Shown: positions 24,617 through 34,305 of the stretch, one piece after another | How the letters are laid out: every line of letters begins with the position of its first letter | How positions within the stretch are numbered: the stretch's first letter is position 1 | Origin: Irpex lacteus | Taxonomy: Eukaryota; Basidiomycota; Agaricomycetes; Polyporales; Irpicaceae | NCBI GenBank assembly: GCA_001986395.2 | Contig: MQVO02000014.1 | Location: 186,001 to 250,000, forward strand | Direction: 5' to 3' | DNA: 64,000 nt | Position numbers and translations under genes: made by a program | The notes under the pieces: generated by a model | Told to the model about the DNA's origin: nothing | What the model saw: only the letters and a program-made list of their open reading frames with translations | Databases searched by the model: none

Positions 24617-25472
24617 ATGTCTGACGCTGTTACGATATTTCAAGTTTTGCCGAAAGGGTCAGTCATTCCTGCAATCCACAACTTCAGCTCTTCACTTACT
24701 TTGAGTATTTATCTTTCTAGCTACTCCTATCTCCTCGCGTCGGTCGCGTCCACGTTTTGGCTGACCTTTTGGCAGTCCTTCAGAGTTGGACGAGCCCGCA
24801 GAATTGCAGGCGTCCCGTATCCCCAAGGTGGGCGTCATATCCGTCAACGTACATATATGTCTGCTGGAACTTACTGAACTGGACGTATCATCTCACCTCG
24901 TAGCTTATGCGGAAGCGGCCGTCGCAGCCAAGTCGCAGGAGGCCCAGATTTTCAACTGCACTCAGCGTGAGCTCACATCAATGCGTGCAGTCTTTCTTGG
25001 GTCGCTTAATATCCCATACTAGGTGCTCACCAAAACACACTTGAGTGGCTGCCCCAACTTTACGCTAGGTACGTCTCACTGCATCGTGCCATATTTATTT
25101 TGCTAACAGTTCGATTCAGCGCATTCATTGTTGGGCTGAAATATCCCATTCCTGCCGCGATCGGCGTTGCATCTTGGACGTTCGGTCGCGTCCTTTACAC
25201 TATCGGATACAGCAGCGGTGACCCGAAGAAGGTCAGTATTTTGAACGCTATGTAGGGTGAGGCCACACATACTGACGTCTGGTTGGTGTGACATTCAGAG
25301 GTTGAACCCTCTCGCTTCTCTTGGTAACTACGGAACCATTTTCGGTGAGCATTCGCAGTTAGGGTATGCCGGAAAATGAGAGTCGTCACTAACTTGACGG
25401 GTACCAGGCATGATACTGGGAGGTGCCGCATACACGGCGTACCAGCTGTTGAAGATCGATGCATGGGCTTGA
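24617..25472 (+). CDS. MAPEG family protein, microsomal glutathione S-transferase 3 type, copy A
   Basis: Small membrane protein of about 159 residues, normally in the ER, with glutathione transferase and peroxidase activity toward lipophilic electrophiles. Exons join to MSDAVTIFQVLPKG, YSYLLASVASTFWLTFWQSF (helix 1), AYAEAAVAAKSQEAQIFNCT and then QRAHQNTLEWLPQLY. FNCxQRxHQNxLE is the MGST3 signature, with the Arg and Asn that contact glutathione. Helices 3 and 4 follow with FGRVLYTIGYSSGDPKK (the RxxYxxGY motif) and GMILGGAAYTAYQLL. The FNC..QR / AHQN motif is split by an intron, as in copy B at 30873. It sits first in an array with three reductase genes and a second MAPEG gene, suggesting a detoxification locus. 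Confidence 0.9.
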
Positions 25473-26004
25473 TCCAAGCATTCCACCTCTGAGGGTTCCA
25501 TGTGTGTCGATAAAAAATTACAAGCAAGCCAGCGTAAGTAGTGTCACTTTGCATATAGTGTAGGTATGAAGCCTACAGTAATAATAATCTCTCGAGTCTA
25601 CATTTGGTGGCGTTGATGATTTGTCAGCAAGGTTATGATACGGCGGTGATCTCCTTGAAGTGAGTATGACGGCCAATATCTGCGGCGTCCATTCCCCGAA
25701 CCTTCGTAGCTTCTTATTAATCCTCAAACTGGTTGGAGGTTTCCCGATGTTCGTGGATTCTGTGTGGGTAGAAGACTGGAAACTGCGCAGGTACCGATGG
25801 GAACGGAATATCACGGCCATTCAAGCAGAAATGGCGAGCTTTTCCTGTTCTTTTTACTGTTGATCTCGTCGAGCAAACCCGAGGGTACTCGTGTATATAA
25901 GAGGATTGTACACAGAACTCGACAGAGAGAAACTGACCTTCAGATCTTCAGACCTTACATTCGAGTCCATCACAGCCGCATTCAGCACTATCACTCTAAC
26001 CGCC
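25473..26004. other. Intergenic region and promoter of reductase copy A
   Basis: 530 bp. Contains TTGTCAGCA at 25621-25629, also found upstream of reductase copies B and C, and a TATA element at 25894. No gene was seen. Confidence 0.5.
25894..25900 (+). promoter_or_regulatory. TATA box of reductase copy A
   Basis: TATATAA, about 105 bp before the ATG at 26005. Matching boxes lie before copies B and C, so the promoter was duplicated with the gene. Confidence 0.55.
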
Positions 26005-27357
26005 ATGTCGACGTCTATTCCAGAAACCATAAAAGCATTGGTGATCCAAGAACCCCGTAAAGTAGCTGTAGTGGATATACCTACACCAGCCATCGACGAA
26101 GACGAAATCCTCGTCAAGGTCGTAGCTCAGAGCTGTCGCATTGAATCCTACCGACTACCACCGTACGTACTACATCTCCCCAGCGATTCGGCCGACGCTA
26201 ACATTACTAACTGATTGTCTCCAGATATCGACCAACTCGGCCGACCTGGTACTATCACTGGTTGTGACTTCTCTGGATACGTCGCAAAAGTCGGGAGCAA
26301 AGTCACGAATGTGGTCGTTGGCGAGCATGTTGCTGGGTTCACGCATGGAGGAACATACAAGGACCGCGGAGCGTTTGCGGAATATACAAAGGTGTCTGCT
26401 GATCTCGTCGAGAAAATCCCAAAGGGCACTTTGTCACACGAGGAAGCTGCTACGCTGACATGCGGGTGAGCCATTTCGGTATCGCTATTGGTATGTGGAC
26501 GCGTACTTACGGCGCCCGACAGTTTGTGGACTGCTGTTCAGGGATTGTTCCACCCTACCAGACTTAATCTGGTGACGCCGCCCAACAAGGTAGAAGGCGA
26601 GCCATGGATGTTCGTATACGGAGGAAGCTGTAAGCACTCTGTTGGTTCTGTACGTTCAAGTAAGGCTGACCACGGGCTCGTCTTATAGCGTCGGTCGGTT
26701 TATTCGCTATTCAACTTCTCCATCTTGCTGGTTACAAGGTGGTTACAGTCGCTTCGCCCAGAAACTGGGACCTTGTGAAGTCGTTGGGTGCCGATGCCGT
26801 TTTCGATGTAAGCTCTTGCCCTCTTCCTTGATGACCAACATGAAATAACGAGAGGAATAGTATAGGGACCCAGAGGCAGTAAATAAGATCAAGGAACTCA
26901 CCAAATATTCTTTGCACGCTGTGTACGACACCATCGCCACCGCCGAGACTCAAGCCTTCTCCGTCAAGACTCTTGGCCCAGGTCCAGGGAAGATTACAGT
27001 TATCCTCCCCGCACAGCCATCAGCGCAGGCATTGCGCTCCGACGTGACGATCGAGTGTACGTGTCTCACCCCTGCTCGTAGGAATTCACCAGTTAATGTA
27101 CTATAACAGTCACCTTGCTATACACTGCCCTCGGAAGGGAGTTTGATATGCTCGGATTCTATCCTAAGGCTCCTGGGGACAAGCAGCAACTGGTAGATTT
27201 CTTGAAGACGCTACCCGACCTTATCGCGAAAGGTCTCATCAAGCCAAACCCTGTACGACTTCTGGAAGGAAGCTTTGAGGGTATCAAAGCCGGTTTGGAC
27301 ATTCTCCGTGAGGGGAAGTATAGTGGGGAGAAGTTGGTTGTACGCCTCAGTTCTTGA
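26005..27357 (+). pseudogene. Medium-chain reductase (quinone/enoyl reductase-like), copy A, frameshifted
   Basis: Zinc-less NADPH-dependent medium-chain dehydrogenase/reductase, of the kind including trans-acting enoyl reductases (ToxD/LovC-like) and quinone oxidoreductases. The GroES-like N-domain has GRPGTITGCDFSGYVAKVG and VVGEHVAGFTHGG. The Rossmann part has FVYGGSSSVGLFAIQLLHLA, and it ends GEKLVVRLSS. Six exons align to copy B at every splice site. Exon 1 (26005-26162) is 158 nt, whereas phase requires 3n+1. Alignment shows seven extra bases (CAGAGCT, about 26126-26132) in the codons for VVAVALNPTD, so the frame is lost before the first intron. No splice choice I tried repairs it. It is otherwise intact with no stops, so the lesion is recent, an assembly error, or bypassed. 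It could still be functional if the insertion is an artefact. Confidence 0.7.
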
Positions 27358-27811
27358 GAGAGACTATAGGCCTAGCAACAAACGCTAGATACATGTCAAT
27401 AGTAAGAAGCGCATAAGCATGGTGGACGCTATTGATGCTGAATGTTAACTAGATGATTCAGTATGCAGAGTACCCAAGTGGTTGTATACATTCGATATTT
27501 GTCAGCAACGCCGGAAGCTTGTCCTCTGATATGACAACGCCCGACGCTCTTACGGAAGGTTTAACTACCTGCAGCCCCGGCTAGAGTCCGGCTGTTGAAT
27601 GGCCATCGACGCCAAAGACACGACTGCTAAAGAGTTCGCTAAACATGCAAGCAAGAATGACGCTCCGAAGTCGCTCATATCTCACGTCTACCACGAAATC
27701 AGAGAACGTAGGGTATATAGGCGGTGACTTTATTTTACGAGGCACCAGAGATAGATTTTCCACTCCTATTTTCTCTACGACTCTTTCAGTCTTCCGCAAT
27801 AACTAACCATC
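27358..27811. other. Intergenic region and promoter of reductase copy B
   Basis: 450 bp with TTGTCAGCA at 27499-27507 and a TATA element at 27714. A segment near 27600 (GGCCATCGACGCCAAAG) resembles one before copy C, evidence that the promoters are duplicates. Confidence 0.5.
27714..27719 (+). promoter_or_regulatory. TATA-like element of reductase copy B
   Basis: TATATA about 95 bp upstream of the ATG at 27812, in the same relative place as in copies A and C. Confidence 0.45.
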
Positions 27812-29150
27812 ATGTCGTCTGTCCCGGGTGCTGCAAAAGCGTTAGTCCTTCAAGGAGCAGGGAAGACAGCAGTGGTAAACGTGCCCATACCCACCATAGA
27901 CGAGGATGAAATCCTCGTCAAAGTCGTCGCTGTGGCATTAAACCCCACTGATTGGAAGCGTACGTGGCGACAATTGATTCTCGTGCCTTGGATTGATGTC
28001 TGACCGAGACCCTCAGATATCGATGACCTCGGAAAGCCTGGTTCTATCGCTGGCTGTGACTTCTCCGGATACGTCGCCAAGACAGGTAGCAAGGTCATCA
28101 ACGTAGCTGTGGGTGATCATGTCGCTGGCTTCACCCATGGAGGGATGTACGCGGACCGTGGCGCGTTCGCAGAATATACAAAGGTGTCCGGGGATCTTGT
28201 GTGGAAGGTCCCAAAGGGAACTCTGACCCATGAGGAAGCCTCTACGTTTGGATGCGCGTGAGTTATATATACTTTTCAGTCGTAATGATAGACTGAACAA
28301 TCGATGACAGCCTGTGGACCGCCGTTCAGGCTCTATTCCATCCGAAACGACTCAACCTAGTGACGCCACCGAACAAGGTCGAAGGCGACCACTGGATTTT
28401 CGTCTACGGAGGAAGCTGTGAGCCAAACGCTTTCACGATGGATGTGAGGCAAGCTCACGATACTTCCACCTTGCAGCATCTGTCGGCCTGTTCGCTGTGC
28501 AGCTTCTCCACTTAGCTGGCTACAGAGTAGTTGCAGTCGCCTCACCAAAGAACTGGGAGCTCCTCAAGTCGCTTGGAGCAGATGCTGTTTTCGATGTAAG
28601 CCTTCCTGTTCTCATTCTTCTCCAGCTGACTGATGTAATACGTCACAATCAGTACAAGGATCTTGAGGCAGTCGACAAAATCAGGCAACTCACCAAGGAC
28701 TCACTACATGCTGTTCTCGATACTATCTCCATCGCTGAGTCCCAGGTCTTCTGTGTCAAGACACTAGGACCTGATGCGGGAAAGGTGGTCATCCTGCGCC
28801 CCATCGAGCCCGCGGCGCAAGCGTTGCGCTCCGATGTGACTATCCAATGTACGTGTCCCATTACAAGCTTCATATCCACTGGATTTAACACGTACGTGTT
28901 AGTCGTCCTTATCTACACCGCTCTCGGCCGAGAGTTCGATATGATTATTTCTTGGCCGGAGTCTCCGGAGGACAAGCAACAAATAGTCGACTTTTTGAAG
29001 ACGCTTCCGGGTTTCGTCTCCAGAGGAGTGATTAAGCCTAACCCTGTGAAGGTCATGGGTAGCGGGTTTGAAGGCATTGAGGCTGGTTTGAACATTCTGC
29101 GTGAGGGAAAGAACAGTGGGGAGAAGTTAGTGGTGCGTATTAGCTCGTGA
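27812..29150 (+). CDS. Medium-chain reductase (quinone/enoyl reductase-like), copy B, intact
   Basis: Intact member of the tandem trio, about 350 residues. It starts MSSVPGAAKALVLQGAGKTA and continues DEDEILVKVVAVALNPTDWK. Exon 1 (27812-27959, 148 nt) ends in phase 1 and joins to DIDDLGKPGSIAGCDFSGYV. Cofactor-binding region: FVYGGSSSVGLFAVQLLHLA, then VVAVASPKNWELLKSLGADA. The catalytic-zinc Cys and the structural-zinc four-Cys lobe of true alcohol dehydrogenases are absent. This argues for an enone/quinone reductase acting on a C=C bond with NADPH. Five introns have consensus sites. It ends GEKLVVRISS. A role in detoxification or in a secondary pathway is inferred from its MAPEG neighbours only. 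Confidence 0.88.
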
Positions 29151-29475
29151 AACGGGACAATGCTTCGTAAGTAAGACGTCAATCCCAGTCGGTTTAAGCA
29201 ATGTGAGTATATTGTCAGCAGTATTCTGCGGCAGTCTGTCTACTGAAACTATGGCCGACCGAAGCATGACTACGCCCCCATGAATGACTTACTAAAGCTC
29301 TAACGTCCGAGTTGCGTTGACCATCGACCCCAGAAACGCCCCTATTAAAGCGGAGATGATGAGTCTTGTTCATATAGCACCTTTTCATAGAATCTGGGGA
29401 CGAAGAGTATATAAGATGTGCTTTGGAAGTCATCAAAAACATACTCCTACTCATATATCCGCAACACCAGCTACT
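29151..29475. other. Intergenic region and promoter of reductase copy C
   Basis: 325 bp with TTGTCAGCA at 29212-29220 and a TATA box at 29408. The promoter looks preserved although the gene downstream is broken. Confidence 0.5.
29408..29414 (+). promoter_or_regulatory. TATA box of reductase copy C
   Basis: TATATAA about 65 bp before the ATG at 29476, identical in sequence to the box of copy A. Confidence 0.5.
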
Positions 29476-30318
29476 ATGTTATCTTCCCAGAGCATTATGA
29501 AAGCCCTGGTTATCAAGGAGCCCCGGCAAGACAGCGGTTACAACGTGCCCATACCCGCCATTGATGAGGATGAGATTCTCGTGAGGGTCATAGCCGTAGC
29601 ATTGAACCCCACCGACTGGAAAGGTATGTGCCGAGAGCAGATTGCTTCCGCTCTGTATCGATACGTCAGCTCCTGAAGCTCACCATATTGGTAGACGTTG
29701 ATATCTTCGGTACACCTGGCTCGATTATTGGCTGCGAATTCTCTGGATATGTCGCGAAAGGGAGCAAGGTCACCAATGTCGCCGTAGGTGATCATGTCGG
29801 TGGTTTCACCCGTGGAGGAGTCTACACAGACCGCGGAGCGTTCGCAGAATATACAAAGGTGTCAAGGGATCCTGTGTGGAAAGTCCCAAAGGACACTGTC
29901 ACCCACGAAGAGGCCTCTACGTTCGCATGCGGGTAAGTCCTATATATCTTTGCGGGCGTCTTTTTGGAGAACTTACGGTACTGTCAATCGATGGCAGCCT
30001 GTGGACTGCCGTTCAAGCGTTGTTTCATCGAAAACAACTCAACTTAATGTCCGTAGCGCCGCCAAACGAGGTCAATGGTGACCACTGGATCTTCGTCTAC
30101 GGAGGAAGCAGTGAGCCAATAAATTACACATAAGAGATATTATAGTACATTGTCGTCGCACTCATCTTATAGCCTCCGTTGGTCTATTCGTCATACAACT
30201 TCTCCATCTTGCTGGCTATAAACTGATCACCGTCGCTTCCCCTAAGAACTGGGAGCTTCTCAGGTCGTTTGGAGCAGATGCGGTATTTGATGCGAGTCTT
30301 CATACGGTCAGCCGCTGA
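29476..30318 (+). pseudogene. Medium-chain reductase copy C, 3'-truncated pseudogene
   Basis: Aligns with copies A and B from the start (MKALVIKEPRQ, DEDEILVRVIAVALNPTDWK) through the fourth exon (FVYGGSS, SVGLFVIQLLHLAGYKLI, WELLRSFGADAVFDAS). It then stops matching. The donor that follows FD in copy B (GTAAGC) is GCGAGT here, and reading on gives a stop at 30316 after about ten unrelated codons. The last two exons, which hold about 40% of the protein including the rest of the cofactor domain, are missing, and unrelated sequence follows. A pair of compensating single-base shifts near the start changes KTAVVN to QDSGYN, and one codon is lost in VAKTGSK. Relaxed selection is likely. Confidence 0.8.
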
Positions 30319-30872
30319 ATCTGCGTCTTGGAAATTCGGACACGTAAGCATACCTGAATTACGGAGAGGTTATTTCTGTCCTCTGGCCTGCTGACCATTT
30401 GGTATCTCGCCACTGTGGACCCTCACCAAGATCGAAGTGAGTCTGAACTGGTCGTATGAGACGCCGAATTCGGGGACAGCCGGCACGCGAGGATGACAAT
30501 GAATTGACTGCCTTTTCGGGCAGTAGTCTACTCCGAAAAACCGGATCTCAGCTCATTTTCAGAATCACTGTCCGTCACTCCTTGCCCGGTCGGGCAAGCT
30601 AACTCCAATGGTCATTGGTCTAACACCAAGCCAAAGGGGGCTGCCAATGCAAATATGCGGGCAAGAAAGCCAGAAGTAAGCCTCTGGAACTTGGAGATTG
30701 CTCTCGATTCCTGTTGTCGTAATCACACCGTGCTCTCTCGTGCGCAAGACTCAGCATAGGAAGGGCGCGAAAGAAGGATATAAAAGACGTACCAACTTCC
30801 CCCAAGACTTGCACAACATCTGAAACTTGCCCATCTGAATCAAGCCGCTTCTACTAGCTGACTCTCCTCGCG
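30319..30872. other. Intergenic region with an 18-bp palindrome upstream of MAPEG copy B
   Basis: Sequence that replaces the missing 3' end of reductase copy C. It contains a near-perfect hairpin CTTGCCCG-GT-CGGGCAAG at 30591-30608 and a smaller CTGCC..GGGCAG pair near 30510. A TATA box lies at 30779. No gene was seen. Confidence 0.45.
30779..30785 (+). promoter_or_regulatory. TATA box of MAPEG gene B
   Basis: TATAAAA, 88 bp before the ATG at 30873. Confidence 0.6.
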
Positions 30873-31693
30873 ATGTCTGGTATATTCCTGCCTAAAGGGT
30901 CAGTCTAGACTCTATTATACATGCCAGTCCACTGCATCTCAAGAAACTGCACTTGCAGCTACTCCTACGTCATAGCATCCGTTGTATCTACCTTCTATGT
31001 CACACTGTGGCAGTCCTGGAAGGTCGGGCATGCTCGCTTGCAAGCAAAGATCGAGTATCCTCAAGGTGGGTTCAGAAGTGCTTTATTATGGGCGACCTAC
31101 CATACGTTAACTTCGTTGACGCCCTTTATAGAGTACGCGGAGCAGGCAGTAGCTTCGGAGTCGAAGGATGCCCAAATCTTCAATTGCACCCAGCGTTCGT
31201 CATCGTTTACTGTGAATATTCGCTCAAATAAATTAATGGCGTTTTGTAGGTGCTCACCAGCACACCCTTGAGTGGCTCCCCCAGCTCTACATAAGGTACG
31301 GCCCAGCGTTCACTGGCCTTGGATGGCATGGTCGTACTCTGACGCTTTGCCCGCAGTGCGTTGGTTGTCGGTCTCAGGCACCCCATTCTCGCAGCCTCTG
31401 CCGTGATCTTCTGGTCCGTGGGGCGTGTTCTATTCACTCTGGGTTACAGCACAGGTGATCCGAAGAAGGTGAGTTTTGGCCCTAAGCGGCATCTACTTCT
31501 CACTCACATTCGGTATGGTGGCCGTGTAGAGGAAGGGTCCTGTTGTGTTCCTTTCCACCAATGGCATTGTTTTCGGTGAGTCGTCTTGAGACATCGGAAA
31601 CACTGAAAACTCGCTGAGTTAATTAATGTGCTAGGTATGGTCATTCTGGGGACGACGTACACGGCATACGAGCTGCTGAAGCTTGATATTTGA
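30873..31693 (+). CDS. MAPEG family protein, microsomal glutathione S-transferase 3 type, copy B
   Basis: Paralogue of the gene at 24617 with the same exon pattern. Exons join to MSGIFLPKG, YSYVIASVVSTFYVTLWQSW, YAEQAVASESKDAQIFNCTQ, then R-AHQHTLEWLPQLY (Asn of the AHQN motif replaced by His). Next come SALVVGLRHPILAASAVIFW, SVGRVLFTLGYSTGDPKK and GMVILGTTYTAYELLKLDI. Length is about 150 residues with four predicted helices. Membrane-bound glutathione transferase/peroxidase is the family role. The Asn-to-His change lies in the most conserved stretch and could alter glutathione handling. It closes the array that begins with copy A, with the reductase genes between. Confidence 0.88.
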
Positions 31694-32645
31694 GCTCGGT
31701 GGCCGACATGTAGAGTTGTAGCTGTCTTGGGGAGTGGTATGCATAAGAGATTGACTCTAGCATTTGTACCGTTCTCGTACTGTTGTTCCGTCATACTACT
31801 CGGCTACGTCAAGGACAGCTTTACTGTACTTCGGCAGCCGTATCCAATTGCTCCTTACATAACGATCTGTGCCCGGAGAATTTTCATAGCACCAAGGACC
31901 GTAATGCATAACAGATTCAGAACGCTGTTAAGATCCCAGAGTCAGTACTGGGAAAAATTCTAGGCAGATGAAGAGAAGACATAAACGCTGCTTACTGAAG
32001 ACATAACCAGAACCTGTAGAATAATAAGAGAGTTAGTGTAATTTGGATCATGAACGTTGGTAGAAGTGGTAGGGAGAGTCGTAGAGATACGAGAGTGATG
32101 ATACAGCGCAATGAAAACAAAAAGCAAAGACAGAAGAGACCGATATAGTACAAGAGCAAGGTCCAAGGTAGTCGGGTTTGGGTATCTCTGAGTCCTCTAA
32201 GGCCAACGATACAAGCAAGACAGAGCAAGAGGAAATATACTAAAGGATACAGTCAAGAAACGAGCCAGTGGTTACGGGTATCGAGCAGCAGCACTACAGT
32301 AGCTTGGGTGAGCGAGCGATCAAGGGTATAACAATGATGATGAGGAAAGGCATAGACATAGATATACATGATACAATTCAAAGAAAGCAATTCGACAGGT
32401 GCAAGAAACGGAGGACATCGGGGCGCAGGGCGTGGAAAGATAGGTATATGATACAACTGTAGAGATTACGCCAATAAAAAGAAATAAGTTAGATCTCGGG
32501 ATGTTCCTTGGTTCATGAGCTGCAAAAGGAGATAATTCGCACCGTGTACAATAAATGGTGTCCATGAGCAGACTCCTGACGAGCCCGCCAACTTGTTGAA
32601 TAGAAACCGAGAATAAAACGAAGACTCCTGTCATGTCCGTGGTTA
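31694..32645. other. Intergenic region between converging genes
   Basis: 950 bp of AT-richer 3' flank between MAPEG copy B and the coiled-coil gene on the minus strand. Several short antisense open frames are hydrophobic and Leu/Ser-rich by composition only. No gene is supported. Confidence 0.4.
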
Positions 32646-33947
32646 TTAGAGTCCCATGCGCTCAGCCAGTGTCCGATCGGCGCTGGCATAAGAGTTAGCT
32701 GTGCTCGCTCGCCGAGGTCGTCTGCCACCCCCACCCCCTCCATCACCCCTACCGCCACCACCTGCGCCGCCACCGCCAGGGCCTCCTGCTCCGGGACCTC
32801 CATACGCACCGTTCCGTCTGGACGACCTATCGTGATCACGCGTACGATCGCGCTCCCTGTCTCGTTCCCTATGCCTATCTCGCTCCCTATCACGTGGTCG
32901 TTCGCGATTCCTGTCCCGGTCTCTGTCGCCATTTCTTTCCTTTTCATGCTCCCTATCTCTGTCAAAGTCACGTCCAGCGTCAATTGGAGGTGTTCGTGGT
33001 CCACGTCGGTCATCATCATCAATTTCCATCTTTCCACGACGGTCTGCAGCACCAGTCTGCGTGTAGTCAGGAGTGTCGCGGGGTCTTCCAGCCTTGCTGT
33101 GGGAGCGACCGCCTCTAGCATGTGGGGGATCCTCCGATAGACGTGGCTTTTTGTGGGCCCGGGGAGCCGTGGGTGGTGGCTTGCCTCCGCTACTACCGTT
33201 AGAAGACGCGTGTGGATGCGGTGGGAGTGGATGGTGGGTGCGCATCACGGGAGACTCGGAGTGTGTTCGTGAGTCAATGGAATTACCGGGGCGCCCGTTG
33301 GCAAGTACAGTGGCTTGAGACTTCTCCAGCTCCTCTCTATAGCCAGCCGAAAGTCAACATTGCCGCTGGGTCAGAGCGTGTATTCTGTATAGTACTCACG
33401 ACAACGATTCAATGACCTGGTGCGCCTCTATCATAGCAGAGTTGTAGTCAGAATAAGGATACAGAGCAAATTGTGAATGTATATACACACCTCTGAGTGC
33501 AGTCTCGAGCTTCTGAGAAACTCTGCGTAACGAGCGTACGTCCTCCTTCAACCTTCCCGTCTCTCCCGACTTAAGGATCTCATACAGCTCGTCATTCTCC
33601 TCTTGTAGTATCTTCACTCTCTGCGTGAGTGCAGCAGCTACTGTGTCAGACGACGAGGTGGCAGCAGGCGAACGATTGTTGATGAGGGGTAGCAATCGCG
33701 ACACGAACGGTGGCGGTAGCGATATCGGGTCTGTGATGTTCGGTGTCGGTTGCGTTGGTAGATACTGTCGTAAATGCGCGACTTCATCCTGCGTGGGGTT
33801 AAAAGGCAGGCGTTGTCAGCATACCTCACACTATGTCCTCGGTGCACGCGATAGCTAGAAGTTACTCACAGTCAATTCCGCGACTTGCGTGTCACGCTGT
33901 CGTAGTAGAGTCTCCAGTTCAATCTCTCGCGATGTTGGAAGCTCCAT
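32646..33947 (-). CDS. Coiled-coil protein resembling WTAP/Mum2, with Arg-Asp/Arg-Glu rich and Gly-rich tail
   Basis: The N-terminal half is coiled coil: REIELETLLRQRDTQVAEL, DEVAHLRQYLPTQP, then VKILQEENDELYEILKSG and GRLKEDVRSLRRVSQKLETA. After splicing it continues LREAHQVIESLSEELEKSQ. The pattern ENxEL-x-x-x-L-x-x-G-x-x-x-RL with later helices resembles the core of WTAP/Mum2, a subunit of the RNA N6-adenosine methyltransferase complex. The last exon is low complexity: RSHSKAGRPRDTPDY, long RD/RE dipeptide runs and a Gly-rich stretch before RTLAERMGL. RD/RE tails are common in nuclear RNA-processing factors. The WTAP link rests on pattern, not on a search. An in-frame ATG further up (34097) would add 50 residues, of which the last 25 look coding, so the true start may be upstream. 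Confidence 0.6.
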
Positions 33948-34305
33948 AGCAATGGCTTCGAGACCGCCTCTGTCCGCGAGGTCGCTGTCGTCGGCTGCGT
34001 TGAGTGTCGAGAACGGACTCGGGAGCGCGCAGGTCACTGAGTTCCTGAACCAAGTAAAGCCCGCGTGTAACACATGGTATCCCGACGTTGTGTCCATATT
34101 TGGAAGCGCATACGGAGCGCCCGAAAATCAGCGCCCAGCCGCTGTTCAAGGGCGCATCAATAGTTACATGCACTATTCCATCTGGGGCCACGATGTCAGA
34201 GCGAACGAAAGCTCTGATTGATCGAATGAAACCGTCAGCATGCGAGACGGTTAAATAGAGGTATGTCGAAAGCTATCACCTCACGAAACTCTCATCTTGA
34301 CTACC
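33948..34305. promoter_or_regulatory. Divergent promoter region of the coiled-coil gene and the ERG26-like gene
   Basis: About 360 bp between two divergent starts. Part of it (about 33948-34097) may be coding for the minus-strand gene if the upstream ATG is used. No TATA box is obvious. Confidence 0.4.

Noticed and set aside
26005..30318. Zinc-dependent alcohol dehydrogenases
   Set aside because: The catalytic-zinc Cys and the four-Cys structural lobe are absent; they fit zinc-less enone/quinone reductases.
24617..31693. A classical secondary-metabolite cluster
   Set aside because: No synthase, terpene cyclase or pathway regulator is found; the P450 pair is 16 kb away behind housekeeping genes.
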